Assembly (NCBI GenBank): GCA_014925825.1
Contig: JACGCK010000025.1
Location: 372,001-436,000, forward strand
Source of the DNA: Pholiota molesta
Lineage: Eukaryota > Basidiomycota > Agaricomycetes > Agaricales > Strophariaceae
DNA: 64,000 nt
Reading direction: 5' to 3'
Positions 24,596-34,523 of the stretch are shown here, in pieces (position 1 is the stretch's first letter; every line of letters begins with the position of its first letter). Position numbers and translations under genes: made by a program. Below the pieces are notes generated by a model. The model ran no database searches. It saw only the letters and a list, made by a program, of their open reading frames with translations, and was not told the origin of the DNA.

Positions 24596-26137
24596 CTATA
24601 TAGATAAATACGGGGTTCTAACGGCAACGCTAAAAATGCTCTTCAAAGACGAAACAAAATTAGAGATCTCGTTATTCGAAAGAGCGAATGGTGTTAAAGT
24701 GGTGGTATGTGATAATTGAGCTGTCATTAGACAACGCTTATAATGCATTTTCCTGCCGTTGACGAAACCGTTGAATATGTTCTGGCGCCAGTCCGAGGGT
24801 GAGGTAGTTTCGACCAGCAGGGTAGTGAGGTTTGGGACTTGAGGCTGCGGTTTGTCGCTATCGTAGAAGCGAAAGGGATGGATAAGACCCTTCAACAAGG
24901 TTGATAGACCACCGTTATCGTACACCTTCAGGCACGTCAATGACCGCAGAGCATCAAAACAAAGGCCAATATCGTAGTCGGATATGAAGACGGAGTGGAG
25001 CTCGAGCGTCTGAATGCTACAATTAGAAGCTTTGACGAGGCGAACTATGTCATCTCCAGTGGCAATATAGATATAGCGGTTTCCAATGCCTTTTATCTTG
25101 GGGGCATAAGAAGCCAGGCGGAAAGTCACCAAAGCGGGAAGGTTGAAGTAAGACAGCAGCGCCGTCGTCCTGTCCCCACCAATTAACACAAGGTGTCGCA
25201 ACTGAGGGAACAGCATCCTTGCCGTCGAGGAATCTCTCTGGTGCGGACAGTTCAGGTGACAGCTCCAGTGCTGCGAATGGCAAGCCAAAATCAAGGTTTT
25301 GAGGGAAGTACATGGCGCGAGAGCCTGAACGAGATCAGATGAATGAGCGAACACGTCGTCGACATGGAGGTACTCTAGCTCCTTCGGAAAAGTAATATTC
25401 GAGATTGTCAGATATCCCTTGACATTTATCGTCAATCGTCGAAGAGACCTCAAGGGCTCGAGTGACACTGCCTCAGCAAGATGGTTCGGGGTTCGAGATG
25501 GACCAAGATCTGAAGCATCTATGACAAGTTCATGGAGCCCTTCCCAGAACTGGTTCAGATGGTTTCTGAAAAATGACGGGACGCATTGAGGTGAGATATA
25601 CAGTCTGGTCAATGACTTTCGGTATAATGCCAGTCGTACATCAATCATGGCCTTCGACTTTGGGTGGCGTCCGGACCTACTGAAACCCGCATTAAAAACG
25701 CAGGCAACGTGGGTATTCTGGAATGCGGCCTTTATCATGCGTGCTACAAAATGTTGATTGAACGGTTCCTCCAAGAAAACCGGAACGTCCTTGAGTAAAT
25801 CTCTGGGCATGGTCAACACTGCGTGCCGCCATATGCGCGAAACTTGAGCACAAGCAAGCACGTCGTTTGTAGAGGGCATGAAGCTGAATATCTTCTTCCA
25901 GATCTCAGGTGGTACGCGAGTCAGAGCGGACCTCAGAGAAACATATTCTTCCCTTCGTCGGCGGAGGAATACGAGCATTTGGGCGTCAGGTATGTGGTAC
26001 CCTTGTCGAATAGGTTCGCTCATTTCTAGCTCGATGTTTAGAAAACGGAGGAGGTGATCGATTATTTCAATCCTTGACGTGATATCTCGTCCAGCGATAG
26101 GTCCCTTTGGGTGTCGGAGAAGGTATGTGGGAATCAT
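24596..26137 (-). CDS. F-box protein, Agaricomycete type
   Basis: Single-exon gene of 513 residues. The F-box lies at about residues 72-115 (LTRVPPEIWKKIFSFMP followed by ACAQVSRIWRHAVL), preceded by a coiled segment. The remainder is a long leucine-rich-repeat-like region without strict periodicity, as in the large F-box expansions of mushrooms. F-box proteins recruit targets to the SCF ubiquitin ligase through Skp1; the target is unknown. I use the ATG at 26137 because the open frame before it has only a TTG and no ATG. The absence of introns in a window where other genes have 4-14 exons is typical of this expanded family. Confidence 0.88.
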   Translation of the reverse strand: MIPTYLLRHPKGPIAGRDITSRIEIIDHLLRFLNIELEMSEPIRQGYHIPDAQMLVFLRRRREEYVSLRSALTRVPPEIWKKIFSFMPSTNDVLACAQVSRIWRHAVLTMPRDLLKDVPVFLEEPFNQHFVARMIKAAFQNTHVACVFNAGFSRSGRHPKSKAMIDVRLALYRKSLTRLYISPQCVPSFFRNHLNQFWEGLHELVIDASDLGPSRTPNHLAEAVSLEPLRSLRRLTINVKGYLTISNITFPKELEYLHVDDVFAHSSDLVQALAPCTSLKTLILACHSQHWSCHLNCPHQRDSSTARMLFPQLRHLVLIGGDRTTALLSYFNLPALVTFRLASYAPKIKGIGNRYIYIATGDDIVRLVKASNCSIQTLELHSVFISDYDIGLCFDALRSLTCLKVYDNGGLSTLLKGLIHPFRFYDSDKPQPQVPNLTTLLVETTSPSDWRQNIFNGFVNGRKMHYKRCLMTAQLSHTTTLTPFALSNNEISNFVSSLKSIFSVAVRTPYLSI

Positions 26138-26757
26138 TTTGGATAGGGATATGCAATTGTCCAGGTTACGAAAATGGGGGAAACAAGCAAGGAGTTGAAG
26201 GACGGGATGCAATAGCAAGAGCGCGCTTACAACAGCCTTGCGACACTCTTATTATATACCTCACGGAGCTGAGAAAACGACTAAAAGGAAATTGTGGCCC
26301 TCAGCTGTGCCACTTTTATTATACAAAGAAATGTTGAAGAAATGAGAAGTCTAACTTCATATGGTATACCGTTTCGAGGCCACTTTGCTTTGGTGCCACT
26401 TGGTGCTTGAAATAAAATAAAGTCCTTGTCGCCCTTCGATCTTGATCTCCTGCCCGATAACAAAATTCTGTATCATTGGCCACTCAAGTACTCAAGGCGC
26501 ATGAAATCACATTTCGGAACCGACGCAGTATAAATAGACAGACTTTTAGTTTAAGTACAAAGAGCTTTACGCTTACTAAATATGGAATCTATTACTTGAT
26601 TCAGAAATGATTTGCTTTCTACAACGACAAAATCAGACCTGTACTAATACTCCAGCACATAGGATGCATCAAAGTTAACTGTATTAATCGTATACAAAGC
26701 TATACAAACGTCTTTCATTTCCATCATCCGTCATGAGCCCCATTCCACAATGATTCT
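26138..26757. other. Spacer between two minus-strand genes
   Basis: About 620 bp without a gene. It includes the F-box promoter and the 3' flank of the dehydrogenase gene. Confidence 0.45.
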
Positions 26758-28538
26758 TCAGTTCTGAGGGGGTTCGCGACCCCATTCGGCGACGCGACTA
26801 ACCTGTGGACAGCCCTGGCTTGGCGGGGAGGAGAATTTTGTTTCTACAAACACCTTTTCGACACCTGCTTGGCGCTTGTCGAATGCATTGTAAAGTTCCG
26901 GCATGTCTTCAAGCGGGACACGGTGAGTAACGATACTATTATAGAACATAAGGTAGGTCAGTCTTTGATTATCAGGTGCAGATTTGAATCTTAACGTACA
27001 ATGTGGGATCAAACTTTCCAGTCATGATATAGTCATTTAGAATCTCATTCCAGTATAGGTGGACGGGCGCTTGACCATTGCCAATCAGTCTGAATGGCGA
27101 TAAGGTTAACCGTGAATTTAATGTTTGAGGGACAATCACATACCTAATTCCCTTCTCCATGAGCGCGCCGACATTGATACCATTGGCGAAGCCAGTATAT
27201 ACAGCGATGATACCCGCGCGACCCATTTTCCTGACTGATACCAACATCTCGTTCAAAGTCTCAGGGCTATCCGTCTCGAGCATCATCATTTTCTGCACTT
27301 TGTGCGACACCGTCTTCGGTTCATGGAAGGTTCCTAAGGGGATAAACATCAATTCCAAGTCTCTGTTGATTTACAGATAATACTCGCCACAGTCAAGCGC
27401 TACGTCGAGGCCCCTAGGTACCAACTCATACAGTCGCTTTGGAATGTCGGAATATTTCGAAAAATCGACGGTCTCGATTCCCAATTTCTCTTGAGCAAAG
27501 CGCAGACGCTCTGGAACTCGATCTATACCGATGACGCGACTAGCACCTTTGATTTGACACCATCGAGCAGCGTACATCCCAATTGGCCCAAGTCCCTGTT
27601 GATAGGATTAGAGAATTATCGGGAATTTAGTATGGGCGTTGACCGTACCCATATGCCAACAACGTCGCCTTCCTTCACACCGGTGTCGGTTACTGTATGA
27701 TAACTGGTGGGAAGGATGTCCGAGAGATAAAGCGCTTTCTCGTCTGGGATGCCGTCGGGGATGGGAAGAAGATTGACATCGCCTTTGGGCACGCGAGCAT
27801 ATTCTGCCTGTCCGCCGGGCCAGCCCCCTGTAAAGTGCGAATAACCGAAAAACCCAGCATCAGCTTGGCCGTACATAGCACGCTGTAAACTACCAGAATG
27901 GTTTGAATTAGAGAAAGCACCGTACCCATGACCAAGAACCAGTCAAACGTACGAAGAATTGTTGGTTTTATCACAGAATGAAGAAAGCTTTTGCTTGCAA
28001 TAGTAACAGTCGCCGCAGGCGACCTGGAATGATGCTACGACACGCTGGCCGACTTTGATGTTGGTTACTCCAGGCCCAACCTTGTCAACGATACCCATAA
28101 ACTGATCATGGTCCCATAAGTGCGCGGTCGAAGTTGATATATGTGATCAACGTACCTCATGTCCGAGAATATCCCCCTTCTGCATTGTCATGATTTCTGA
28201 ATGGTACCTAAGGCGGCGATTAGGGAAGAATAGTATACGGTAGTTAGGAATACACACAAATGGAGGTCTGAACCACAGATGGTTGTTCCAGTAACTTTCA
28301 AGATGACATCGTCAGGCTCAGTGATATCAGGAATGGGTACGTCGGTGATTCGAACATCCTTATTTCCGAACCAAGTTAAGGCTTTCATCGTCGCGCCATC
28401 AGGCCTATGCTTATATTGTGGGTGCACCTCGGTCTCGACGGTGCCGAGATGCTGAAGGTTCCGCGAGTAAGCTTTCCTCACCACTCATCGGGTTGAGATT
28501 CGACGTACACTCTGAGCCGCGTTGGCTAAAGCTTGCAT
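26758..28538 (-). CDS. Zinc-dependent alcohol dehydrogenase, formaldehyde-dehydrogenase-like
   Basis: Medium-chain NAD(P)-dependent dehydrogenase of the glutathione-independent formaldehyde dehydrogenase-like group; it oxidises an alcohol or small aldehyde, exact substrate unknown. Nine exons give 443 residues: 28538-28509, 28451-28258, 28207-28156, 28101-27953, 27889-27649, 27595-27388, 27333-27144, 27089-27000, 26935-26758. Catalytic zinc ligands fall in [10 protein letters not shown] and GDILGHE. The structural zinc knot is [15 protein letters not shown], and the Rossmann motif is GLGPIG. The N-terminal peptide with [20 protein letters not shown] is typical of Agaricomycete orthologues and supports the 10-codon first exon. 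The intron at 27387-27334 has a GC donor (GCGAGT); the frame (DCG/TFHEPK) requires it. The gene sits between the two P450 copies. Confidence 0.93.
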
Positions 28539-28975
28539 TATGTTGTGGATAAATTTGAGAGAAAAAAATGTTATGGGGTCTCAGAAAGGCGTCGCCTCTT
28601 ATATAGACTTTTTTGAGACAAAATGGGCCTTGTAGAGTACGCAGTACGCGATGATTCAGTTCATGACATCATGAGCCACGGAGACAGTCAGGCAGAGACC
28701 AAGTGGAGGCAGGCCGCCGCAGCCTCCCCGCCAGTCTAAATATAGGGTGGCCTAAATATAGGGTATTGTATCCTCTGACGTCGATTAACGACATACAAAG
28801 TGTGCTAAAATTTTGAAAGAACACCCCGGAGAGCGATATTTAGAGAACCTGTTCAAGGTCAATCCAAGCCTTCCAACAACATTTTATGGCGGGGATCGGG
28901 GCATAGATTTTTCGCCATACCGGCAGCAATTGGAGGCTCAGGCACACGTGTCGACGGGCGCCTAATACTTTCACC
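28539..28975. other. Dehydrogenase promoter region
   Basis: Upstream of the dehydrogenase. A TATATAGAC sequence lies about 60 bp before the ATG (28598). A short direct repeat, CTAAATATAGGGT, occurs twice at about 28735-28765. Confidence 0.45.
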
Positions 28976-29075
28976 GCCCGCCTAGCTCAATCGGATAGAG
29001 CGTCAGACTCTTAACAGGCGGGTCAAATCCGTTCGGATCATCTGAAGGCTGCGAGTTCGACCCTCGCGGTGGGCT
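28976..29075 (+). tRNA. tRNA-Lys (anticodon CTT), copy 1
   Basis: Acceptor stem GCCCGCC/GGTGGGC with discriminator T, D arm AGCTCAATCGGATAGAGC, anticodon stem TCAGA/TCTGA with loop CT-CTT-A...A, and T arm GCGAG-TTCGACC-CTCGC. The anticodon is at 29010-29012. A 26-nt intron at 29014-29039 follows position 37, and the mature RNA is 74 nt. Every stem pairs well, so the gene should be functional. Confidence 0.9.
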
Positions 29076-29567
29076 AATATGTATTTTTTCTTCTTTTTTC
29101 TTGAGTGTTGAGAGACTATTTAGTATTAATTAGAACTACTCAGCTTTTGAAATTTGAATTATTTCCTTAATTATAGAGACTAGCAGGCTGTCTGTCGTTG
29201 ATGCGTTCCTTCGATCATATTAGCGTTTCGACGGAGGCCGTAAAGAAGAACTTGACGTTGACGCGTTGACGGTTGAACAATAATAATATATACTCAGTTT
29301 CTGAGCATCTAACCACGGTGCTCTCCCCGACCTACGCTCTAATATTTTGATTTACTTTATTGTCTCTGATTCACTTGAAGGAATAAAGATCTTGTCCTCC
29401 AAGAGCAGTCCCAATGGCAAACGCAGAATACTTCAAAAACCCAGACGCCATTTCACACCCAACAACACTTTTCTCTTCGATCTGAACCGGATAAATCCCG
29501 ATAAGTGGACGGAAACGAGAGCGCGGCTCGGGGAACACGTGATGGACGGGCGCCTAAACCTGCCACC
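29076..29567. other. Spacer between tRNA-Lys genes
   Basis: AT-rich 490 bp with a T run directly after the first tRNA (about 29085-29102) that fits a Pol III terminator. The last 25 bp before the second tRNA (CACGTG, then GGACGGGCGCCTAA) match the 5' flank of the first. Confidence 0.5.
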
Positions 29568-29672
29568 GCCCGCCTAGCTCAATCGGATAGAGCGTCAGAC
29601 TCTTATGGAGGGCGTGCATAACCCATTGCTTCCGCAATCTGAAGGCTGCGAGTTCGACCCTCGCGGTGGGCT
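29568..29672 (+). tRNA. tRNA-Lys (anticodon CTT), copy 2
   Basis: Mature sequence identical by eye to the tRNA at 28976, with anticodon at 29602-29604. The intron (29606-29636, 31 nt) is unrelated in sequence and length to that of copy 1. A T run follows at about 29690. Confidence 0.9.
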
Positions 29673-29870
29673 ATCGTTTCATCATTTTTATCTTTTTTGT
29701 AGCTTCAGTTTGCTCTTCTGATTCCTAAACTGTTCTTTTTTTTTTACCCTTTGACTTGCGATCAAGACATTCAATTTCCAAATGCATATGCGCTTGAATC
29801 TAGATACTCTGCCTACAAAAACAGTCAACTAGTACGTTCAACATCATCCCAAACAACCGACCCCCATCCT

Positions 29871-32270
29871 TCATCCCCTCCGAACAAACGTGACAGGAAC
29901 GTCCTTAATCCCAAGCGTCAGCAGCACCTTCGCATCCACCACCCTTTCCCTCCACTCCTCCCTCGTCTCCTTACCCTGCAGCGTCGGCCGCACCCGATAC
30001 TCCCGGAGCAGCATGGTCAGGAAGCACACCGCCTCCGTGGTCGCGAATTTGCGACCGATGCACGTGCGGGGACCTATGAAATGGATCGACCCCGTTAGCA
30101 ACACGGTCGATACCCAGTATTTGTATTGGATGTCGGAGAAAGAGTCGAGGGTGGACTGACCGATACTGAACGCAGTGAACGCCTCGGATTCGTTCCCCAC
30201 GCCGTACCACCTCGACGGGCGATACTCTTCGGGGTTGTCGAAATACCTCGGATTGTATTCTTTCAAACACCAATGGTCACCGGTCAGCGTTGCGATTGCG
30301 AATGTGTCGAAGGGGGGGTATACACTCACGAACGCCAATCATATCGACCAAGACCTGCGTTCCTTTCGGTACGGGCACGATCTTACTCCCCTCTTCGCCA
30401 TGAGGATTAGGGATTTCAAGTACCGTATCCTCGAACGCCTCCCGAATCATGATATACCCGGAAGCTGAATCGACATCATCAGCACTGATAGACAGTACAT
30501 TAACAAGCGTAAGAGTTTGCGTACGGAAGAGCCTCAGAGCCTCGTAAAAGGCCGCGAGCACTTTGTCAAGTTTTCCATAATCCTCATAGGTCTAGGAAAT
30601 GGTTATTAGGATGTACGGATTGAACGAAAAGATTGTAGTAAGCTAACCGGGTCACGGGTATGTCCAACGACGGAGATGATATGCTGATGAATCTCTTCTT
30701 GTATATCGTCGTGGAGGGCCAGGAAACCAAGCGTCGCCGCCAGGGTGTGCGCAGTAGTTTCTGAATAGCATTCGAAGTCAATACATCGGGCATCCACTTG
30801 CAACGAAACGAGAATACTCACCGTGTCCTGCAAACAGCATGATAAAGACGTTCCCAATCTAATCAGAAGCGATTGAGTGAGTTGACGATACAGAGGGGAT
30901 GGTGTACAGAAAAAACGCACAAGCTCTTCATCGTCCAACTTGAACTTCCCTCCTTCATCTTCGTTCGCCTTGACCAGCAGCGAAAACGCATCCTCGCCCA
31001 TCTTACCCGGCCCGTCCACGCCGCGTCCACTCAGCTCCGCCTTGCGCTCCGCTACCTGCGTCTGCATGAACCCCCTGAGCACTTTCTGTCCTTCGACGCA
31101 GTCCTGCATTCTGCGAAAGACAATCAACACCAGATATCAACCTGAAAGTAGTTGAGAAAGGCGGGATGGGATGTAAAGCATACTTTTTGAACGGTAAATT
31201 CTGGATCCATTTGGGGACAAACGTCGAGATCATAAAGGTGTCTGCAACGACGCGTAGTGTCTCTTGAATGGACATCCGCCCATCGGCTGCCCTCGGCGGT
31301 TCCGACCAGGTGAATGAAAACCCGAATCCACATCGTCCTATGATCAGAAGTGCCAGCTGAATCGAAGGGGTTTCAGTGAGTATGGACGTGAATGCAGAAT
31401 CACACCATTAACGCACCTTAAAGGTCACCGATTGTACTGCGGGCAAGCTGATTTCCTTCTTGTCTGTCCAGCCTTCTTCCGATATCATCTCGCGATACGT
31501 TGTCAGCGTTTCTCGCCAAACCATCTCAAACCTGCGCAACAGTGTAAGTGAGCAAAAATATTCTGAATAGTCCTAGCAAGTGAATTATACGCACAACTTA
31601 TTATTAAACGCAGGACCCATAATTCGACGATGTTTTCGCCACACATCCCCGTCGGAAGCGACAAGATTCATTCCCCAGACGCTGGCACATAATTGAAGTG
31701 TAAACCAAAGCAATCGACATCAATGAAGAGGGAGGGACGCACAGAAGCGATTGGCTGGCGGATTCCGGCTTGTAAAAACTCCTGCCTCCACTGCTGGACG
31801 CCACCTGCCTGGTAACATCGATATTGGAGGTATAGAAGGTCGGCGGTCCCGCAAGGAGAGGTACCAGAGAGATAGTGTCGTTTCCATAGCGCGTATACAC
31901 TGTCCACGATGTATCAGTCTGACGGGCACCACGAGAAGTTAGAGGATCGTCACTCACAAGTACGCCGCCAATTCCACACAAAATAGAAGCCTGGGTTCCA
32001 CCATGTCGTTGGAAGGAGGACTCCCGGCAGGCTGAAAGGGTGGAATAACACACGGAAGCCTGGAATATGGCTGACCGCCTGCGATCGTGTGTCGGTAAGT
32101 GGCGCTTTACAACACAAGAAATAATTACATACCTTCAGACCTTGAGGGTATTTCAACACCTTGGACCCAAGGAATATGACAAAGAGCGCAGAAAGGACGC
32201 TAGAGATGCTGATGTGACCACGCAGGCCATCCACCAATCCATGAGCAAGGCCAGTTGAATTCGCAGACAT
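29871..32270 (-). CDS. Cytochrome P450 monooxygenase, copy 2 (inverted paralogue)
   Basis: Paralogue of the P450 at 17601, on the opposite strand. Thirteen exons give 544 residues: 32270-32133, 32078-31958, 31899-31743, 31681-31595, 31531-31417, 31356-31184, 31110-30921, 30858-30822, 30760-30648, 30591-30525, 30464-30330, 30259-30161, 30073-29871. Helix I AGHETTAHTL, ExxR as EALR, meander YRPSRW and heme loop FSIGPRTCIGR (ligand Cys about 482) are all kept. It differs most from copy 1 in the first 20 residues and in the exon 6-7 region (KWIQNLPFKKMQD against KWAWQNLPFKRLKE), near substrate-recognition segments, so specificity may have changed. GC content is higher than in copy 1. An in-frame ATG at 32342 would add 24 residues. 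I prefer 32270, which aligns with the paralogue. Confidence 0.95.
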
Positions 32271-32755
32271 GTTCTCGGCTGCCAGAGATGGTGAACTTGA
32301 AGAAGGCTGGAGTGGGACGGTTAAAACCAGCCTCAAGGACAAGAGGATAAGTAGCGGGTTTTAAGCACTCTGTCGTGTGAATGAGGCTTAAGCAGGACAG
32401 GATTGTCAACCAGCAGTCCTAATAAAAAGCCCAGCGACATGAGGTTGACATCCCAAGTGTGTGCCAGTACGGCCATCTCGGAGTTTAATTGACATTCCAG
32501 TCGGGTAAACCAGTACGCGGTAACTGCCGTGCTAGCTGGGGTAGCCGTGCACCGGGCCGACGTAGGCCGACGTTCGTAATATCGATGACAGGCATTTCTA
32601 GGCAAGTTTCTGTAAAGTTTCTGGGCATCTTATATATACGCATGGAATTTGTGTAGAATTTGTGTAGAATATCTGCTATTTCTTTCAGACGGGTTCAGAA
32701 AATGACCAAATTACTGCAAAAATTCAGCAATGAAGCACTCAGGTATTCTCATCCG

Positions 32756-34523
32756 TCATATCATCTCCAAGGCTCGTTGAGCATCACCATCTATGGATGT
32801 GTCCCAAGTCCATCGCCACTCCTTCTCTATCGCTTCCCACACAGGCAGGAGTCTTTCCAACGAGACCGCGTCCCCCTCCTTCACATCCTCAAACCCAGGA
32901 ACTTCGAGGTCATACCGATGCCCTTGGCTCCTAGAAGCGTCCGCCACAAAATTGCCAAAGGGCGTCCGGATCGTATTGTAGACCTCTGCAATTTTCGAAA
33001 CGTCGACAGCCTCGTCCTTTCGAAGGGCCTTGTTCAGGACCTGGCCGAGGATGTAGGCATCCTGATCATGTAGGATAAATATGTATTGCAAAATATAGCA
33101 GAATTCACGGTTTGCAGCTGCTTACCTCGATCGCCTGCCCCGCGCCATTCCCAAGGTGAGGACCCATCGCATGTGCCTGTGCATTGAATAAGATAGACGC
33201 CCATAGATAGATCCATTCGGAACTCACTGAGTCTCCCAGAAGAAAAACGGAGCCTTCAGCATATTTATCCAAGGGTCTAACAACCTCAACCGCCCATCTG
33301 GACGGATTGTGAACGTTCTGTAGCCACCCAAACAAAAATGCGGAACCCCGTTAGTTGGATGAAAAACCCTACGACGAGCGCCTAATGGGCCATTCACCCT
33401 GGTGATGCATTGGACCTCTTTGGACCACTTCTCGTAGAGGGACGAGACGGCGTCAGTGGTCGATTCCGTCACGGCGGGCCCCTCCACGAATGTGCCCTCT
33501 TTATCGAACTCCGAGACATAAGCTGCGACGTTGATGAGCTTCCCGCGGGAGATGGGATACGAGACGACATGCTATGTGGCTACCACGTCAAAGACCGTCG
33601 CTCTTCAAGTTGAATATTAGGAATTGAACCTTACCTTGGACCTTCCCATATACTGCGAATGTAATTAGCGGATCTTCGCTGTGTAACGGAATAATATTGA
33701 AAGGCACGAACCACAACGGGATCCGTCAAGCAGGGATGGTCCGACATTTCCTTCCGGATCAGCTCACTGTCGATCATACTTCTGTAAATAATGGATCCAC
33801 TCCAGACAGGCCGGGCCATCGTCTCAGCCTCCCCCTCGCTCAGATCGTACAGTTTCGCCAGAAACCCCTTGCGAACGACAGAATGCACACCGTCTGCACC
33901 CACGAGTATATCGCACATCGCCGTCTCCCCATTTTTGAAATGCAGTTCTATTTCTGCGCCAGACTGTCGATACGATACCAAGCGCCTGTTGAGGTGGACT
34001 TGGGTCTTCGAGGAAATATTCTTCAGGAGGACAGTTTGGACGTCAGCTCTGTGGAAGCCGATGGAGCCCAGCATGATGTCGGGGAGTCGAACATCCTCCT
34101 GCTGGTCGCTCTTTTTCATAAGAAACGGCCGCTCTGCAGGGTATAGGTATACAGAACATCAGAAATGTACACGAAAGATTCGATTGGAAACCACGCACTT
34201 GGTATCCCTTCCGAAGGAGGTTCTTGCCCAGGATTCATGTACGCGACGAGATCATCCTCCAATCCAAGATCCTTAATTATCTCCCATCCTCGCGGCCAAA
34301 TCGTTATCCCCGCGCCCACTTGCGTCAACTTCCCTGCGGCTTCGTAGATATCAACCTGGATAAGCGCATCGAGGTCCAAGCGGGTAATAGCCAGGGCTAA
34401 CGTCAAGCCGCCAATACCACCTCCACTGTCGCAGATGATATCGATATACCAGACGATTTAGATTGGGAAAAAAATATCAAGGACTTACACGATTGCCAGC
34501 CTAAGTTTCGGAGAGCTTGTCAT
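32756..34523 (-). CDS. FAD-dependent aromatic hydroxylase (salicylate 1-monooxygenase-like)
   Basis: Group A flavoprotein monooxygenase that hydroxylates, sometimes with decarboxylation, a phenolic acid using NAD(P)H. Eight exons give 440 residues: 34523-34489, 34425-34199, 34133-33712, 33652-33635, 33571-33398, 33317-33228, 33176-33126, 33061-32756. The FAD-binding GxGxxG is GGGIGG at residues 13-18. The middle motif ILVGADGVHS and the third FAD motif GDSAHAMGPHLGNGAGQAIED are clear. One exon is only 18 nt (YMGRSK). The start is the ATG in the first exon, whose codons run straight into the Rossmann fold. It lies 485 bp upstream of P450 copy 2 in the same orientation. Salicylate hydroxylase-like is a fold-level call; the substrate is not proven. 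Confidence 0.93.

Larger units (their letters stand above)
17475..32390. repeat. Inverted duplication of a P450 gene unit flanking about 9.9 kb
   Basis: The arms are 17475-20017 (+) and 29871-32390 (-). Similarity covers the coding exons, all 12 intron positions and roughly 120 bp upstream of each ATG, and it stops at the stop codons: the 3' flanks do not match. The introns themselves are diverged, so the duplication is not recent. Confidence 0.85.

Noticed and set aside
24596..26218. Longer 540-codon start for the F-box gene
   Set aside because: The extra 27 codons begin with TTG; the first ATG is at 26137.
28188..28484. Dehydrogenase starting at an in-frame GTG near 28484
   Set aside because: A better model uses ATG 28538 with a 57-nt intron that joins the first exon to the conserved [14 protein letters not shown] segment.
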